From: Bromus sterilis
Lineage: Eukaryota > Streptophyta > Magnoliopsida > Poales > Poaceae
Direction of reading: 5' to 3'
Length of the DNA stretch: 64,000 bases
Assembly (NCBI GenBank): GCA_950022295.1
Contig: OX465599.1
Span: 291,793,501 to 291,857,500, forward strand
Within the stretch, counting starts at the first letter, position 1, and each line of letters begins with the position of its first letter. This document shows, one piece after another, positions 11,904 through 22,636 of this stretch. Both the position numbers and the translations under genes were made by a program. Below the pieces are notes generated by a model that worked only from the letters and a program-made list of their open reading frames with translations, was not told where the DNA came from and searched no databases.

Positions 11904-12271
11904 GTAAGTTTCCTATCACCTCCATTGCGTTGCAGTTCTTTTACTTATCTCCATTGTTGCGAGCTCCAAGCTCTACCGTATTTAGTAGATCAACACGTCC
12001 TACTGGAGACGCTCCATGCATGTTGGTAGATAGGATAGGATTGATAATAGATAACTTCGGAAGCGTTTACTTCGTCGTGCAACCATAGTTTACAGATCCA
12101 TTTATCTTGCAATCGTTCCCAATTTTCTGCAAGTCGTAGATCTGTTCATCAATTTTCACCTATTTCTTGGGTTGGTTAGATCCAATCGTCGTGCTGTATT
12201 TTGTGAAAACTTTTTGAGTAGTTTCCTCGTAAGTCGATTTATGACCGACTCTAGTTTTTTTCTTTTTCTAG
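11904..12271 (+). other. Predicted 5'-UTR intron of the opposite-strand gene in P
   Basis: Donor GAG|GTAAGT (11904) and acceptor TTTTTCTAG|AG (ending 12271) bound 368 bp. The acceptor lies 16 bp before ATG 12288. An upstream ATG at 11880 would reach a stop soon after splicing and is out of frame with the main protein, so 12288, in context ACCATGG, is the preferred start. Confidence 0.6.
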
Positions 12272-12287
12272 AGCCGACTTCCGTACC

Positions 12288-15200
12288 ATGGGCCAAAAAG
12301 TTGATGCCGATAAAAGCAAAGTCGCCGCGGAAAAAAGTAAGAAGCCGGCCGGCAGGGCCAAACCTCCAGCTCCGCGACCGACTTTAGAAGCTAACTGGTC
12401 AAAAAGTTGGGTTACTGATGCCTTTTTGAAGGAGATGGAGACAAAGGGGATTTTTCCTCCCCAAGCCGAAATTAATTGGAGGGCTCCTGGAAAGGAGACC
12501 CGGCCTCAGCCTCAGGGAGATGAAGTCGTTGTTTTTTCTGATCATATCACCAGAGGTTTCCGTCCTCCTGGCTCTAAGTTCTTCAGGAATGGGCTGCACT
12601 GCTACAAGTTGCATCCTTAGGATCTGAGTGCCAATTCGATACTCAATATCTGTCATTTCCAAGTGTTCTGCGAGGTCTCTCTGCAGATGAGGCCGACTTT
12701 GGCTTTATTTGCCGCATTCTATTATTGCAATAGACAAACCGAATATAGTGGAGGTCCGGCTTGGGAATGTGGCGGAGTTACTATTCAAAAGCGCGCCAAG
12801 TCGATTTACCCTTCACTTAAGTTGAGTTCCCATGTGAAAACATGGCAAAAATCTTTCTTTTACTGCACCATAGTGACTCCTGATAAGGAAAATCCTCTGC
12901 CCGGCTTCGTGAGAGTCGACTTGAATTTCATGACGGCTTGAACTTGTTTCCTTCGGATGCTCATGATAAAAATCATGAGCCGATTGTGGATCGAATAAAG
13001 GCCTTGTTATCTCATGGTCTTGCCGGAACAAATCTGATTAAATGTCAGATAGGTTGGCAAATCCAACCTCTTAGCGTGAGAGACCGACTCATGTGTGAGT
13101 ACTTAGGACCGGATGACCCCATGTGTTTTGCAAAGAAGGAGATTTCTGGAGGGGCTCTTGTGTCGACTTGCAAGAAATTTCTTGCTGAGCGTATAGAGGA
13201 CATCAATAAAGTCAGCCTCCCCCCGTTCTGTGAAGCCAATCCGGCTCTTCTAGTATGTTTTTCCTTGTTATTCTTCCTTAATCATAACATTAGTCTAGAG
13301 ATCTTGACTTTCCACTTTTTTCTTCCAGTAAGAAGACCCGTGGTGGAATGTGGGGCAAGACCTCCCTATGGAAGAAGTCGATGCTAAAAGTCCGAGTCAT
13401 TCGGTAAGATTCACTTGATAGCTACCCTTGTGATGTCTTTTTCTCTTACCCATTTGGTTCCCGTAGGATGACTCGGAGGAGGATGATGAAGATGAAGAAG
13501 AACAGGAGGAAGTTCTTCCAGTTAGAGCCGACTCTCGTAAGGAGAACAAGACCGCCATCCCACTAGTAATATATTTTCCGGCTTGTTACGATGATTTGAG
13601 ACGAGCTTGTGTCTTATGTTTTCTGTTTATAGGCACAAGGTCGCAAGAGGCATTCCCGTAGTTCCGACTCGGCAGACCCTCTTGTGGTTTTGGGCGATGA
13701 ACCTCGAAAAGTCCGACAGAAGTCGACTTTAGTCGTAGCTCCTTCTCGTCAGTCGGCAGGGATTTCTGAGGGACAACATCAAGGTGGTGACTCTGGAACC
13801 GGTACTCCTTCTTCTGAGGGATCTTCTGTCCAGATGTCGGTTTTCCCAATCAATCGTGGGTAAGTGTTTCTTTCCTTAGGATGGTACCTTTGTCTTTTGT
13901 ATGTATGTTTTGTCTTCAACACATTCTATTTTTGTTTTGGAGCAGCGCTCAAATTGACCCCAAGGACCTGGCCGACTCTTTGTTTGCTAAGGACTCGGCT
14001 ATTATATCTGAGAAATTGCCAGAGGCTCCGGTTTGTGAAGCTTTGAAGAAGGTTGGCTTAGACGAGTCAAGCTCATCATACATATACAAGGATAATTCTC
14101 CTGAAGCCGGCCTTGATAAGCCGACGGTTTCTTCTCAAAAGGTGGTGGTTGCACCAAGTTCTATGCCGGCTCCTTCCAAGGATAAGGCAGTTGCTGGTGA
14201 AGTTTTGATCACTAGGACTCGGAAGGGTGACCCTCCTGCTAGTACGACCATAATGAAGGTTTTGGACGACAAGATTCAGGTGATAGGTCAGCCTACTGAG
14301 CAAGTATCTGAGAAGGTGTTTCTTGAAGATTTATTCAAGCGGTCTCTGGCTTGTTCTTCAGAATAGCATAATATACTCCTCCAGCTTCTGGGGCGTTATG
14401 AGGTATGTACTTTGCCTGCACTGTCCTTAATGTTATATATCTGTAGCCCCCATAAGCCGGCTTGGTGATCGGTTGCCATGCTGGGTTATAAAAAATAAGC
14501 TATATGAGTCGTAAGTCAGCATACTCATTCTGTAGTAGGCTTGAACTGTAGCCCTCATGGATCGATATACCAATTTATGGTAAGTCGAGTCATCATAGTT
14601 TTTTGAGTTGTAGCCCCCATGAGCCGGCAGAATGTGATTACATTTCTACCGGGTCATGTTTGTTTATTTGTAACTTTAGCCCCCAAGCCACTTTGTTTAG
14701 GCAATAGGCCTAAGTGAACACTTAGTAATATTTCATTACTTGTAGGCTGTTGCCATGGATGCTGGGCAATCTAAACGTCAAATGGAGGAACAACTTGCTG
14801 CAGATTCGGCTAAGCTGAAAGGAGCTGATGAAGAAATTGGTCGGCTCCGTGAAGAGTTGATGAAGAGGGACAAAGAACTGGAAGCTGTTAGAGCTGAGAT
14901 GTCTGAGGCTGCAAATGTTCTGACCAGAGCTATAAATGATGCAACCGCTCAGCGTGATACAGCTGAGCGGAAATTAAAGTCGGCACAAAAGAATCTGGAG
15001 ACACTCAAGGATAGCATTCACCGGCTTGTGTCAGCCATCTTTGGTGAGTCGGCTAAGCTGCTTTTATTTTGACTCTAAGTGTTCCAATTTTCTTTGCTTG
15101 CTTGCTGACTGTGATTTTTGTCTTTTTAATAGGCAAAGACCATGATATTCTGGGTGAGACGCCTGCTATGAAGCTGACTTGCACCTTTGCCCTAGTCAAA

Positions 15201-15785
15201 CAGTTGTTTGAGGGTGCGTGTAAGGCAATTTATGCGACTCAGCCCAAGCCCCCATGCATGAAGAGAATAACTGACATGATGGGCCCTCTCTCAGTTATAC
15301 CTGAGTGGGTAAAGCTGGGGAAGCGGTCGGCTTGCTGCATGGGAGTGATGTGTGGCTTGGAGATTGCCAAGGCATATCATCCCGGTTTAAAGCCGGATCG
15401 TCTTGCTGCCCTCTTCCCGGAGCTTAAGGCAGATGGGTCGAACTTTTCTAAGGAAGATTTTATCAAGGTACATAAAGAGATTCGCCCTTTTGCTACCAAA
15501 ATCTCTGATGACATCGAGCTGTGTCGGCTAGAGACTGGATATGATGAGAACAACAAGATGCGCCGGATCAATCTGCCGACTCCTTTTGAGTTTTCTCTTC
15601 TCCCTTCTGCAAAGGTGGATTTGGATCCGGCAAACCCTGTGGAGCCGTTTCCAGGAGGAGAAGAGGATGATTTGATGATGGATGACATTGCTGATGTGGA
15701 TTTGATGAAGAGTCACAATGAGATCTTTCCATCAGCAAATGTTGCCGGGTCGTCGTCTCAGAGTCAGGCCAATGTCCCATCGTAA
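12288..15785 (+). pseudogene. Seven-exon 'putative gypsy type transposon' (PF04195-like) gene, broken
   Basis: Predicted coding exons are 12288-13252, 13329-13403, 13467-13565, 13633-13859, 13946-14402, 14746-15043 and 15133-15785, joined by GT-AG introns that keep frame. Exon 1 holds FRPPGSKFF, a Q-to-stop site, then CHFQVFCEVSLQ and ENPLPGF, the pattern I know for PF04195. Exons 2-4 are acidic and Ser-rich. Exons 6-7 carry a Lys/Glu-rich coiled coil followed by an ETPAMKLTCTFALVKQLFEG block and an acidic tail. The protein would be roughly 900 residues. Damage: TAG at 12618-12620 where Gln is expected, a one-base shift near 12930, TAA at 13329-13331 and TAG at 14364-14366. It lies antisense to the P gag. 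Function is unknown; related ORFs occur in grass Gypsy elements. Exon borders are mine and unverified. Confidence 0.7.
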
Positions 15786-16178
15786 GCCTCTTCTTGAGGA
15801 GAAAACTTTTATAATATTGGTGCGGCCGTAGCGCCGGGTTTGTAATATTGGGAAACGTGTCCCGTGAATTTGTGACCAACGTGTGGTCAGATACTTTTAT
15901 GGCTTTGAATTTTTTCCTTTTCGGCCTTTGAATGCCAATCTTGATAAAGCCATCCGACTTTTGTCTTCTTACTTGTTTGTAGAAGTTTTTCTTTCCTACA
16001 TGAGTCGAATCGTAGATGCTTTCTGAGTGTAATCTTCGTGAGTAGCATGATCATCATTGCGTCGTGCCGACTCACTAGGAAAATTCGAACTGTAGCCCTC
16101 AAAGTGCTGGGTTATCTTTACCCGCATCAATCTGGTGACTTACAATCCTTTACTTATTTTTTGAAGTGTTACTCCCAA

Positions 16179-16650
16179 GAGTCGGTGTGTGCATCTGTGT
16201 GCAGTGCCGAGTCTTTACTTTGATAACAAACCTTGGAGTGTATTCCCATGAGTCGGTATGTGCATCTGTGTGCAGTGCCGAGTCACAAAGGTTTATCTTG
16301 CAATTTGCCTGGTCGACTTTATATGTGGCGAGAGCCGTTGCGACCGAGGTCGACTTTTATATATGGCGAGAGCCATTGCGACCGAAGTCGACTTAATATA
16401 TGGCGAGGGTCGTTGCGACCGAGGTCGGCTTTATATATGGAGAGAGCCGTTGCGACCGAGGTCGACTTTATATGTTTGGCGATAGCCGTTGCGACCTAAG
16501 TCGACTTTATATATGCAGAAGATGTAATGAAAGAATTGTAGTCCCCACGAGTCAGTATGAGCATTTTTTGTGTAATACTGAGTCATAGAGAATTTTTTGA
16601 GCTATAGTCCCCATGAGTCAGTATGAACATCTTTTGTGTCATACTGAGTC
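16179..16650 (+). repeat. Four spaced copies of a GAGTCGGTATG...GAGTC module
   Basis: Copies at 16179-16213, 16250-16284, 16549-16584 and 16615-16650 each run GAGTC(G/A)GT(A/G)TG...(T)GAGTC, and each is preceded within about 12 bp by a CCCCA- or CCCAT-containing stretch. The pairs are 71 and 66 bp apart, and the 37-bp array lies between the two pairs. No coding potential is seen. Confidence 0.75.
16312..16512 (+). repeat. 37-39 bp tandem array, about five copies
   Basis: Units begin GTCGACTTTATAT near 16312, 16349, 16387, 16424, 16461 and 16500 and contain GGCGAGAGCCGTTGCGACCG. The SalI-like palindrome GTCGAC recurs once per unit, with one GTCGGC variant. Copies differ by a few substitutions. 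This is a minisatellite inside the P interior and not a CRISPR, since there are no unique spacers. Confidence 0.88.
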
Positions 16651-17281
16651 ACATAGGTCGATGCTCAAGATATAATATTTTGGAAAAAATGAAAAGAGTA
16701 TGTAATGATACTAATGTATGCAAAAAGAAAATATAAAGGCTCATATAGAAGTCAACTCTGGATTCATCTTTTCCTCATCTTCTCTTTGTTTGAGAAGAAT
16801 TTTGGGTTATCCATGAGTCAGAACTCCTCTCTATGTCGTCTCACATTGATCAGCGTTTTTTCGTTTGCTTTAAAACTTCTTCTTGAGAGTTTTTTAGCCG
16901 GGTTTCGCGTATTTAGATCGTATGAGCATCAAACATACAGGCGATTATAGGGCGTGGAGTGCCACATGTATATGCCGAGTTTTCTTGGTTAAGACTCGAT
17001 GAGTGTAATCGAGCCCCCAAGCTTTCCTTGAAATAAACTATATACATGTAATTACACATATGTGCCGGGTTTTCTCAGTTCGAAGGTTTGATGAGTACCA
17101 TCAAGTCCCCTGAGCTATCCCTGAAATAAACACATAAGTGCTCAGATAACATTTGGGAGTTGATCAAGCCCCCAAGTTTCTGATAATAATGCAAGGTATG
17201 ATATGCATGATGCAATTGTATGTAAAGTGAATGCATGCCAAAGTCGTTGAGGTTATAATCAATCAACGATGATTTTTTACG

Positions 17282-17375
17282 GTCGACTTGTTCATTTATA
17301 TGTGGCGAGAGCCAGTAAATGAGAGTCAACTATTTTATAGAATGGCGAGAGCCGGTGCGATGAGAATCGACTTTA
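17282..17375 (+). repeat. Diverged outlying copies of the 37-bp unit
   Basis: GTCGACTTGTTCATTTATAT, then GGCGAGAGCC (17304-17313), GTCAACTATTTTATAG and GGCGAGAGCC (17344-17353), and ATCGACTTTATAT follow one another at 37-50 bp spacing. They match the 16312-16512 unit core but with longer spacing and more changes. Confidence 0.7.
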
Positions 17376-17499
17376 TATGGTAGATGATGGCCGACTCTAG
17401 GTGTAGTAGGGACGGAGTCGGACGGTATCCCATGTTCTTTCATTTGTTGATAAGTACATGGGCTGCCGGCTTCTTTGTTTGCTTCCTCAGTTGGTAGGT

Positions 17500-17789
17500 T
17501 TCAATGAGCAGTATCTATTTCCTTACTGTGATGAAGTGTTGGAATGTCTCGTCCTTTGGCCTGTTTCCTGGGTTTGATAACCCGGATCGGCTTTCTTATT
17601 GTGAACGAGTCCATGTTCTTATCACCAGGTGTCTTGGTCTCTTGCGGTTGTGTGAGCCGGTCGGGCCGTCGTCGTATCGACTTGTCTCTAGAGTGTTTTT
17701 CTCGATTTGGCGTTTGTACTCCTGCATGAAGTAGCACTGATCCCAGGTGTGGTTAGCGAGGCGGCCCGGTCCGGAATGTTTTGGGCAAG
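17500..17789 (-). pseudogene. C-terminal part of P gag, beyond the Q insertion
   Basis: On the minus strand, directly after the GCAAG target site, the frame reads CPKHSGPGRLANHTWDQC and continues through a basic tail (YKRQIE, NRKRPRH) to a stop at 17596. Across the Q insertion it is in frame with the gag segment ending at 22637. The Cys/His spacing (C...H...H...C) resembles the short zinc-binding segment near the end of Gypsy gag proteins. A second frame (17501-17737) overlaps, which suggests another shift. No protease or reverse-transcriptase motifs follow. Confidence 0.6.
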
Positions 17790-18270
17790 TGATACGTCTC
17801 AAACGTATCTATAATTTATGCTTGCTCCATGCATGTTTTTTGTGACTTTGCCATGTTTTGCTTGAACTTTCATACACTTTTGAACCTATTTGGACTAACC
17901 TATTAACTCAGTGCACCCAGTTGCCAGTTTCTGTTTTCTGCTGTTTTTGTATTTCAGGTTTTCCGGGCATTAAAAGTGCTCCAAAAAATCCGGGAAAAAT
18001 ATATAAAAAATCAGCGCAACAGAAGCTTTCGGAATCACCAAGAGAGGGAAGGGGGCCACCACCAGGCAGCCAGGAGGGCAGGTGGCGCGTCCCCACCCTG
18101 GGCCGCGCCAGGGACCCTCCTGAATGCCTCATGGGTCCCCTCGATGCCCCCCTTCGCCTATATTTACCCCTCAGGGTGGAAACCCCTAATATCGATCTCT
18201 TTCTCGCGAACTCCCCTCAGTACCGCCGTCGCCGCCGTTTCAAGATCGGTCCTGCCTGGAGAAGCCATCA
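17790..18270 (+). repeat. 5' LTR of Q
   Basis: It starts TGATACGTCTCAAACG and ends CTGGAGAAGCCATCA, matching 22156-22636 with about two dozen differences. A TATA-like TATATTTA sits at 18159-18166. Frames at 17858-18431 are LTR sequence. Confidence 0.93.
18159..18166 (+). promoter_or_regulatory. TATA-like box of Q LTR
   Basis: TATATTTA follows the GC-rich block of the LTR, in a context (TTCGCC before it, ACCCCTC after it) that is repeated in the 3' LTR near 22524. It lies about 105 bp before the LTR end. Confidence 0.55.
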
Positions 18271-18280
18271 AGAAAATATC

Positions 18281-18298
18281 TGGCGCCATTGCCGGGGA
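18281..18298 (+). other. Primer-binding site of Q
   Basis: TGGCGCCATTGCCGGGGA lies 10 bp after the 5' LTR. The same 18-mer occurs on the minus strand in M0 at 48472-48489. This TGGCGCC-type site is common to the TGATACGTC Gypsy group. Confidence 0.88.
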
Positions 18299-18439
18299 CT
18301 CAAGTCTACAAGATAGGGGAGTTGCACACTATCTTTTACCTTTACTTTTTAGTCTTGTTAGTTTACATTTTAGTTTTTACTTTTGTGTCCCTAATAAAAA
18401 ATACCAAAAACACCTGTTGCCTTGTCAGTAGTTACCACT

Positions 18440-19254
18440 ATGGCTGGTCCTTTTGCCTTTGGTGAGGTAGAAGTGCTTACCTTTACTCAAAGAGGTGGTG
18501 AAAGTTTGAAAGATGCTTGGTATAGAATTAATGATTCTCAAAAAAGAGCCACCAAGAAGCAATCCACTACTATCCTACTTAGAAATTTTTATGTTGGAAT
18601 TACTTCTTGGAATAGGTTTCTTTTAAACAATGCTATCAATGGGACTTCATAGAGGCCCCAGTTTGGGAAGCCCTTAATGTTATTGAAAATCTTGTTGGAA
18701 GTCTCCCCATTATTAGTATTAAGGAGGACATTACTTTAGCTCACATTATGAGAAAACTTGAAAAAATAGAGCTAGAGATGCCAAGTATTGATAGGGTGAA
18801 TGAGTTGGATCGTAAGATTCAAGGGAATTTGAATAGGCTAGATAATTCCATGCAGAAAATTGTCAAAACTTTGGAGACTATCAAATCCCTTGATGAAAAG
18901 TCTTCTAGGATAGAAAAGATTGAGGAAGTTATTGAAACTTTAGGAACTACCTTTTCCTCAATCAAAACCAAAAAGGATGAAACTCCAGCAAAGAAGGAAC
19001 CTAAGTCCGTTTACGTACCCAAGGTTCCCCGAGCTAAAGCTAGCACACCCAGTGCCAAGAGAGTTGAAACGGTGAAAACTTTGGAGGAGACACCTATCTT
19101 TAACTTTAATGAAACTCCAATTGATTTCCCTCCTTTTGATTTTATTCCAAGAAGCATTTTCATTCATCCTTTATTTGAGAAACCCATTAAGACTAGTTGT
19201 ACTATTGAAGAGCTTTTTGATGATCATGATGATGGTTCAATAGATGCAACTTGA
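18440..19254 (+). pseudogene. Gag-like protein of Q, one frameshift
   Basis: The start is ATG 18440 (MAGPFAFGEVEVLTF). RGGESLKDAWYRI, followed by TTILLRNFYVGITSWNR, is the conserved retrotransposon-gag pattern of grass Gypsy elements. The frame hits TAG at 18650-18652, but a shift near there restores a long frame (about 18653-19254) that continues a predicted coiled coil rich in Lys and Glu and ends in an acidic tail (ELFDDHDDGSIDA). Total about 270 residues, shorter than a full gag, with no zinc knuckle seen. It would package the element RNA with polymerase supplied by a relative. The frameshift makes it a pseudogene. Confidence 0.72.
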
Positions 19255-22137
19255 TCTTCTGCTTTAAGCCTTGCTAATGGCTCTAAAGAAGCGCTTTCGG
19301 GAGGCAGCCGCAACGAATTTAGGTTTTCTTTTTTCTTTTGTTCTGTTATTAGTGGTCTTGATGATTGTTACTACTGTATCAACATCATTGTATCTTTAAT
19401 TTTCAAGCTTTGTGCCAAGTTTAGCCTCAGATTGCAAGAAAGGTCAAAAGTTGGTGCTTGCTGTCCAGAAACAGATTCTGTCTGCTTGACGGAAAAATTC
19501 TCAATAAATCACCAGATCATCTTTTTGATCTGAATTTTTTTGACAGCATGCTCCATACAATTACATTTCAGACGTCTGTTCAAAGTTTTTTGATTTGAGT
19601 TGCAGAAGTACCTCGAAAAAATTCTCCTTTCTCTGCTGTTCTGTTTTTCTCAGCTTCTGCCCCGGTTTTTCTTTTCGCAGTTTTGCAATCCTTAAGCTTG
19701 TTTTTTCTTTGCAAACTTTTTTGGGAAGGCAAGAGAAACAGTAGCTCTTCCTGGAAATATTTATTTTCAGTAGAGTAAAATTATTTTATTAGGGTACTAA
19801 CCTCTCTAATCAGCCTACAATGAGTTATGTATGAAGGGAGTTTTCAAGTGCGCGATGGAGGATGATGAAAGAAGATTCAGGAGTGTCAAACGCTCAAGCT
19901 TGCGGATTCCCATGTGCACCCCCAATAAATATTCAACAAGACTCAAGCGTCTAAGCTTGGGGATGCCCCCGATGCATCCCCTTCTTCATCAACAATCATC
20001 AGTTTGTCCCTCGTTGCACTATATTTTTATCACTTCATGCGTTATGTGCTTTGCTTGGAGTGTCTCGCTCTTTACTTTTCTAGGTTTTTTTTGCTTCCTT
20101 TGCTGTAGTAACAAGTTAGACCCCAACTTACTCTTTTGTGTGGGAGAGATTCACGCTCCGCTTGAACTAGAACTCCTCATAGGATTTGCATGTTTATTCT
20201 TTTAGCTGTGAGCTGTTCTTTTTCTTTTCTTCGCTGTTGTTCTGTTTAGTTGTAGTGCTTTAGTTTTTCTAGAGCTTTTCTTTTGTCTTAGGTTGAACTT
20301 TCTATAGGTTGCATGTTTTATCTTGTTAGAGAGTTTGCCTGTTGCACCGAGTTCTGTGTCTTGACTGAAAGTAGGTAGTTAAAGTTGTTGTTCTCTTTGT
20401 AGTAGTAACCTGCAATAGTTTTGAGGTATTGACTAGAGTAATGTTTGAACTTATGGTGTCAAGAGCTCTTTCCTATTAGTGATAGATGTCGTATTTTGGG
20501 CAATCCGTGTGTTTTTTCGAAAACCAAAAAAACCACTGTTGAGAACTCTAGCTACTATATGGATCACTAACCTATGGAGGATTCGAATATTAGAGTACAC
20601 TCACGTACCATGAGTCGAGGATGCGCAAGGATAACCAAACCCCCATACACTCCTCATCGGGGTACCTGTCTCTTTGTGAACCTCCTGATTAAATTGAGAG
20701 TTACCGATAATAAGTGCATGAGTTCTTCGGACTAATGTGAGTATTCGAAAGTTGAAACTTCCACCCACCTATACTTTTTCTAGCCTCTTCGGTACCGTGC
20801 ATTGCCCTTTCTCACCTCGAGAGTTGGCGCATACTTCGCCGGTGCATCCAAACCCTTGGCATGATACGCTCTGTCATCATAAGCCTTCTTATATCTTTCC
20901 TCAAAACAGCCAACATACCTACCTACAAGGCATTTCCATAGCCTTTCCGAGATACATTGCCATGCAACATCCACCTTCTCATGACTTGATCTTTATGTCA
21001 TACATGATACTTGCTTGATCGATGAGCCGCATGCTAGTTGGGCCTTGCCCTAATCACTGCTACATGACGCGCTAGTATCATTGCATATCCTGCTACCCTG
21101 GCAGAGGCATACATTTGCATCATGATAGTTACATTTTCTTTATGTGACTACCTTTGTAAAGTGTGAAAGATCTCCTATATTCTTGTAAAATATAGAGTAA
21201 TGCCCCTAAAGTGAGGAAAAGATCCCAAAGAGGACAAAATCAAAAGATCACAAAGAGGACAAATGAGAGTTAAATAGAAAGAGCCATTGAGGCCACCAAA
21301 AAAATAAAAAAGAGAAAAAGAGAAAAGAAAAAAATAAAAAGAGAGAAGGGGGCATACTACTATTCCTTTTGAGAGATCCACACTAGTACTTCATCTTCTA
21401 TCCCTTGTACTCCATAGAGATCATCATCATGCATATAGCTATGTGGGGACCCTTCACACATAGAACTTGGCTTGTATATTCCAATGATGAGCCTCCTCAA
21501 ACGAGCTCTAGGTACTCCTGAGCAAGCAAGTTAGATGCACCCCCACTAGTTCCCTTGGAGAGCTTTTAGCTCACATGTGCATCCGTTGTACGGCAACCCC
21601 TACTCCTCACATCATATTTATCATATGGCCTTCTCTTGCCTATGATTGTCCTCATTGATGTGAGCCTTTCACACCTTTTTGTCTTCCTCCTCCACCTTCT
21701 TCCTGTTTCGCCTTTTAGGTGTCAACTTTCTTGCTCACGCTCATCCATTGCATGAGTGCTCAAAATGTCGAAAGGGAGTGGATCAGTTTGACTTGTACCT
21801 GGCTAGTGGTCTTGGGACGAGTCCAGATAAGAATCCAAAGGAGACCAAGTGTGAAACTTTAGTAGATAGTTGTTCTCAACAACCTTTTTTCTCTTTCTTC
21901 CAAGTCCCTTGCTTGCACGCAAACACCATTTGGAGACATTCGAGTCACGGACAGCAAGTGCTCTTGCACCCTTTGTTCTTTTGTTGCTTGTGTCAATGCT
22001 AATATAGACTCTTGCTTGTTAAGACTTGAACTGAATTGCATGTTTTGATTGCTTTACTTAAAAGTCCTTTTATGTTGTGTGGCATGTCACCACAGAAATT
22101 ATGCTTGATATCATTTACCTACTCGAGGACGAGCAGG
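19255..22137 (+). other. 3' non-coding interior of Q
   Basis: This 2.9 kb follows gag and has no domain-bearing frame. It is homologous in reverse to M0 at 26490-29239 and 46984-47100. The shared blocks include the ATGAAGGGAGTTTTCAAGTG stretch (19831) and an A-rich tract near 21295-21345. Frames of 60-124 codons here have no recognisable signature and are frame-broken in the M0 copy. Confidence 0.72.
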
Positions 22138-22155
22138 AATTAAGCTTGGGGATGT
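22138..22155 (+). other. Polypurine tract of Q
   Basis: AATTAAGCTTGGGGATGT abuts the 3' LTR start TGATACGTC. M0 has the same core (AAGCTTGGGGATGT) on the minus strand at 26476-26489. Confidence 0.85.
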
Positions 22156-22636
22156 TGATACGTCCCAAACGTATCTATAATTTCTGCTTGCTCCATGCAT
22201 GTTTTGTGTGACTATGCCATGTTTTGCTTGAACTTTCATACACTTTTGAACCTATTTGGACTAACCTATTAACTCAGTGCACCAAGTTGTCAGTTTCTGT
22301 TTTCTGCTGTTTTTGTATTTCAGGTTTTCCGGCCATTAAAAGTGCTCCAAAAATTCCGGGAAAAATATATAAAAAATCTGCGCAATAGAAGCTTCCGGAA
22401 TCACCAAGAGAGGGAAGGGGGGCCACCACCAGGCAGCCAGGAGGGCAGGTGGTGCGGCCCCACCCTGGGCCGCGCCAGGGACCCTCCTGACTGCCTCGTG
22501 GGTCCCCTCGATGCCCCCTTCGCCTATATTTACCCCTCGGGGTGGAAACCCCTAATATCGATCTCTTTCTCGCGAACTCCCCTCTGTATTGCCGCCGCCG
22601 CCGTTTCAAGATTGGGGCTGCCTGGAGAAGCCATCA
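22156..22636 (+). repeat. 3' LTR of Q
   Basis: It starts TGATACGTCCCAAACG, ends GAAGCCATCA, and is followed by the second GCAAG target copy. P gag sequence resumes on the minus strand at 22637. Confidence 0.93.

Larger units (their letters stand above)
15786..17499. other. Repeat-rich non-coding interior of P
   Basis: This tract between the opposite-strand gene and the gag end should hold pol but has no sustained frame on either strand. It contains the direct-repeat module at 16179-16650, the 37-bp array at 16312-16512, its diverged relatives at 17282-17375, and several AGCCCCCA-type motifs, for example near 17012 and 17167. Confidence 0.75.
17790..22636 (+). mobile_element. Short non-autonomous Gypsy element Q (4,847 bp), complete
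   Basis: LTRs of 481 bp (17790-18270 and 22156-22636) start TGATACGTC and end GAAGCCATCA. They are flanked by GCAAG (17785-17789 and 22637-22641). Primer site and purine tract are in place. Only a gag-like frame exists, and no pol is visible. By-eye LTR divergence is near 5 percent, lower than the host element P, as expected for a later insertion. Its interior is closely related to that of M0 although M0's LTR is 1,651 bp. Confidence 0.93.

Noticed and set aside
16312..16512. Possible CRISPR-like array
   Set aside because: The whole 37-bp unit repeats, with no unique spacers, and the context is a plant retrotransposon.
19831..20205. Plus-strand frame of 124 codons in Q
   Set aside because: The homologous M0 segment (28591-28833, minus) is frame-broken and the region is the 3' non-coding tract.
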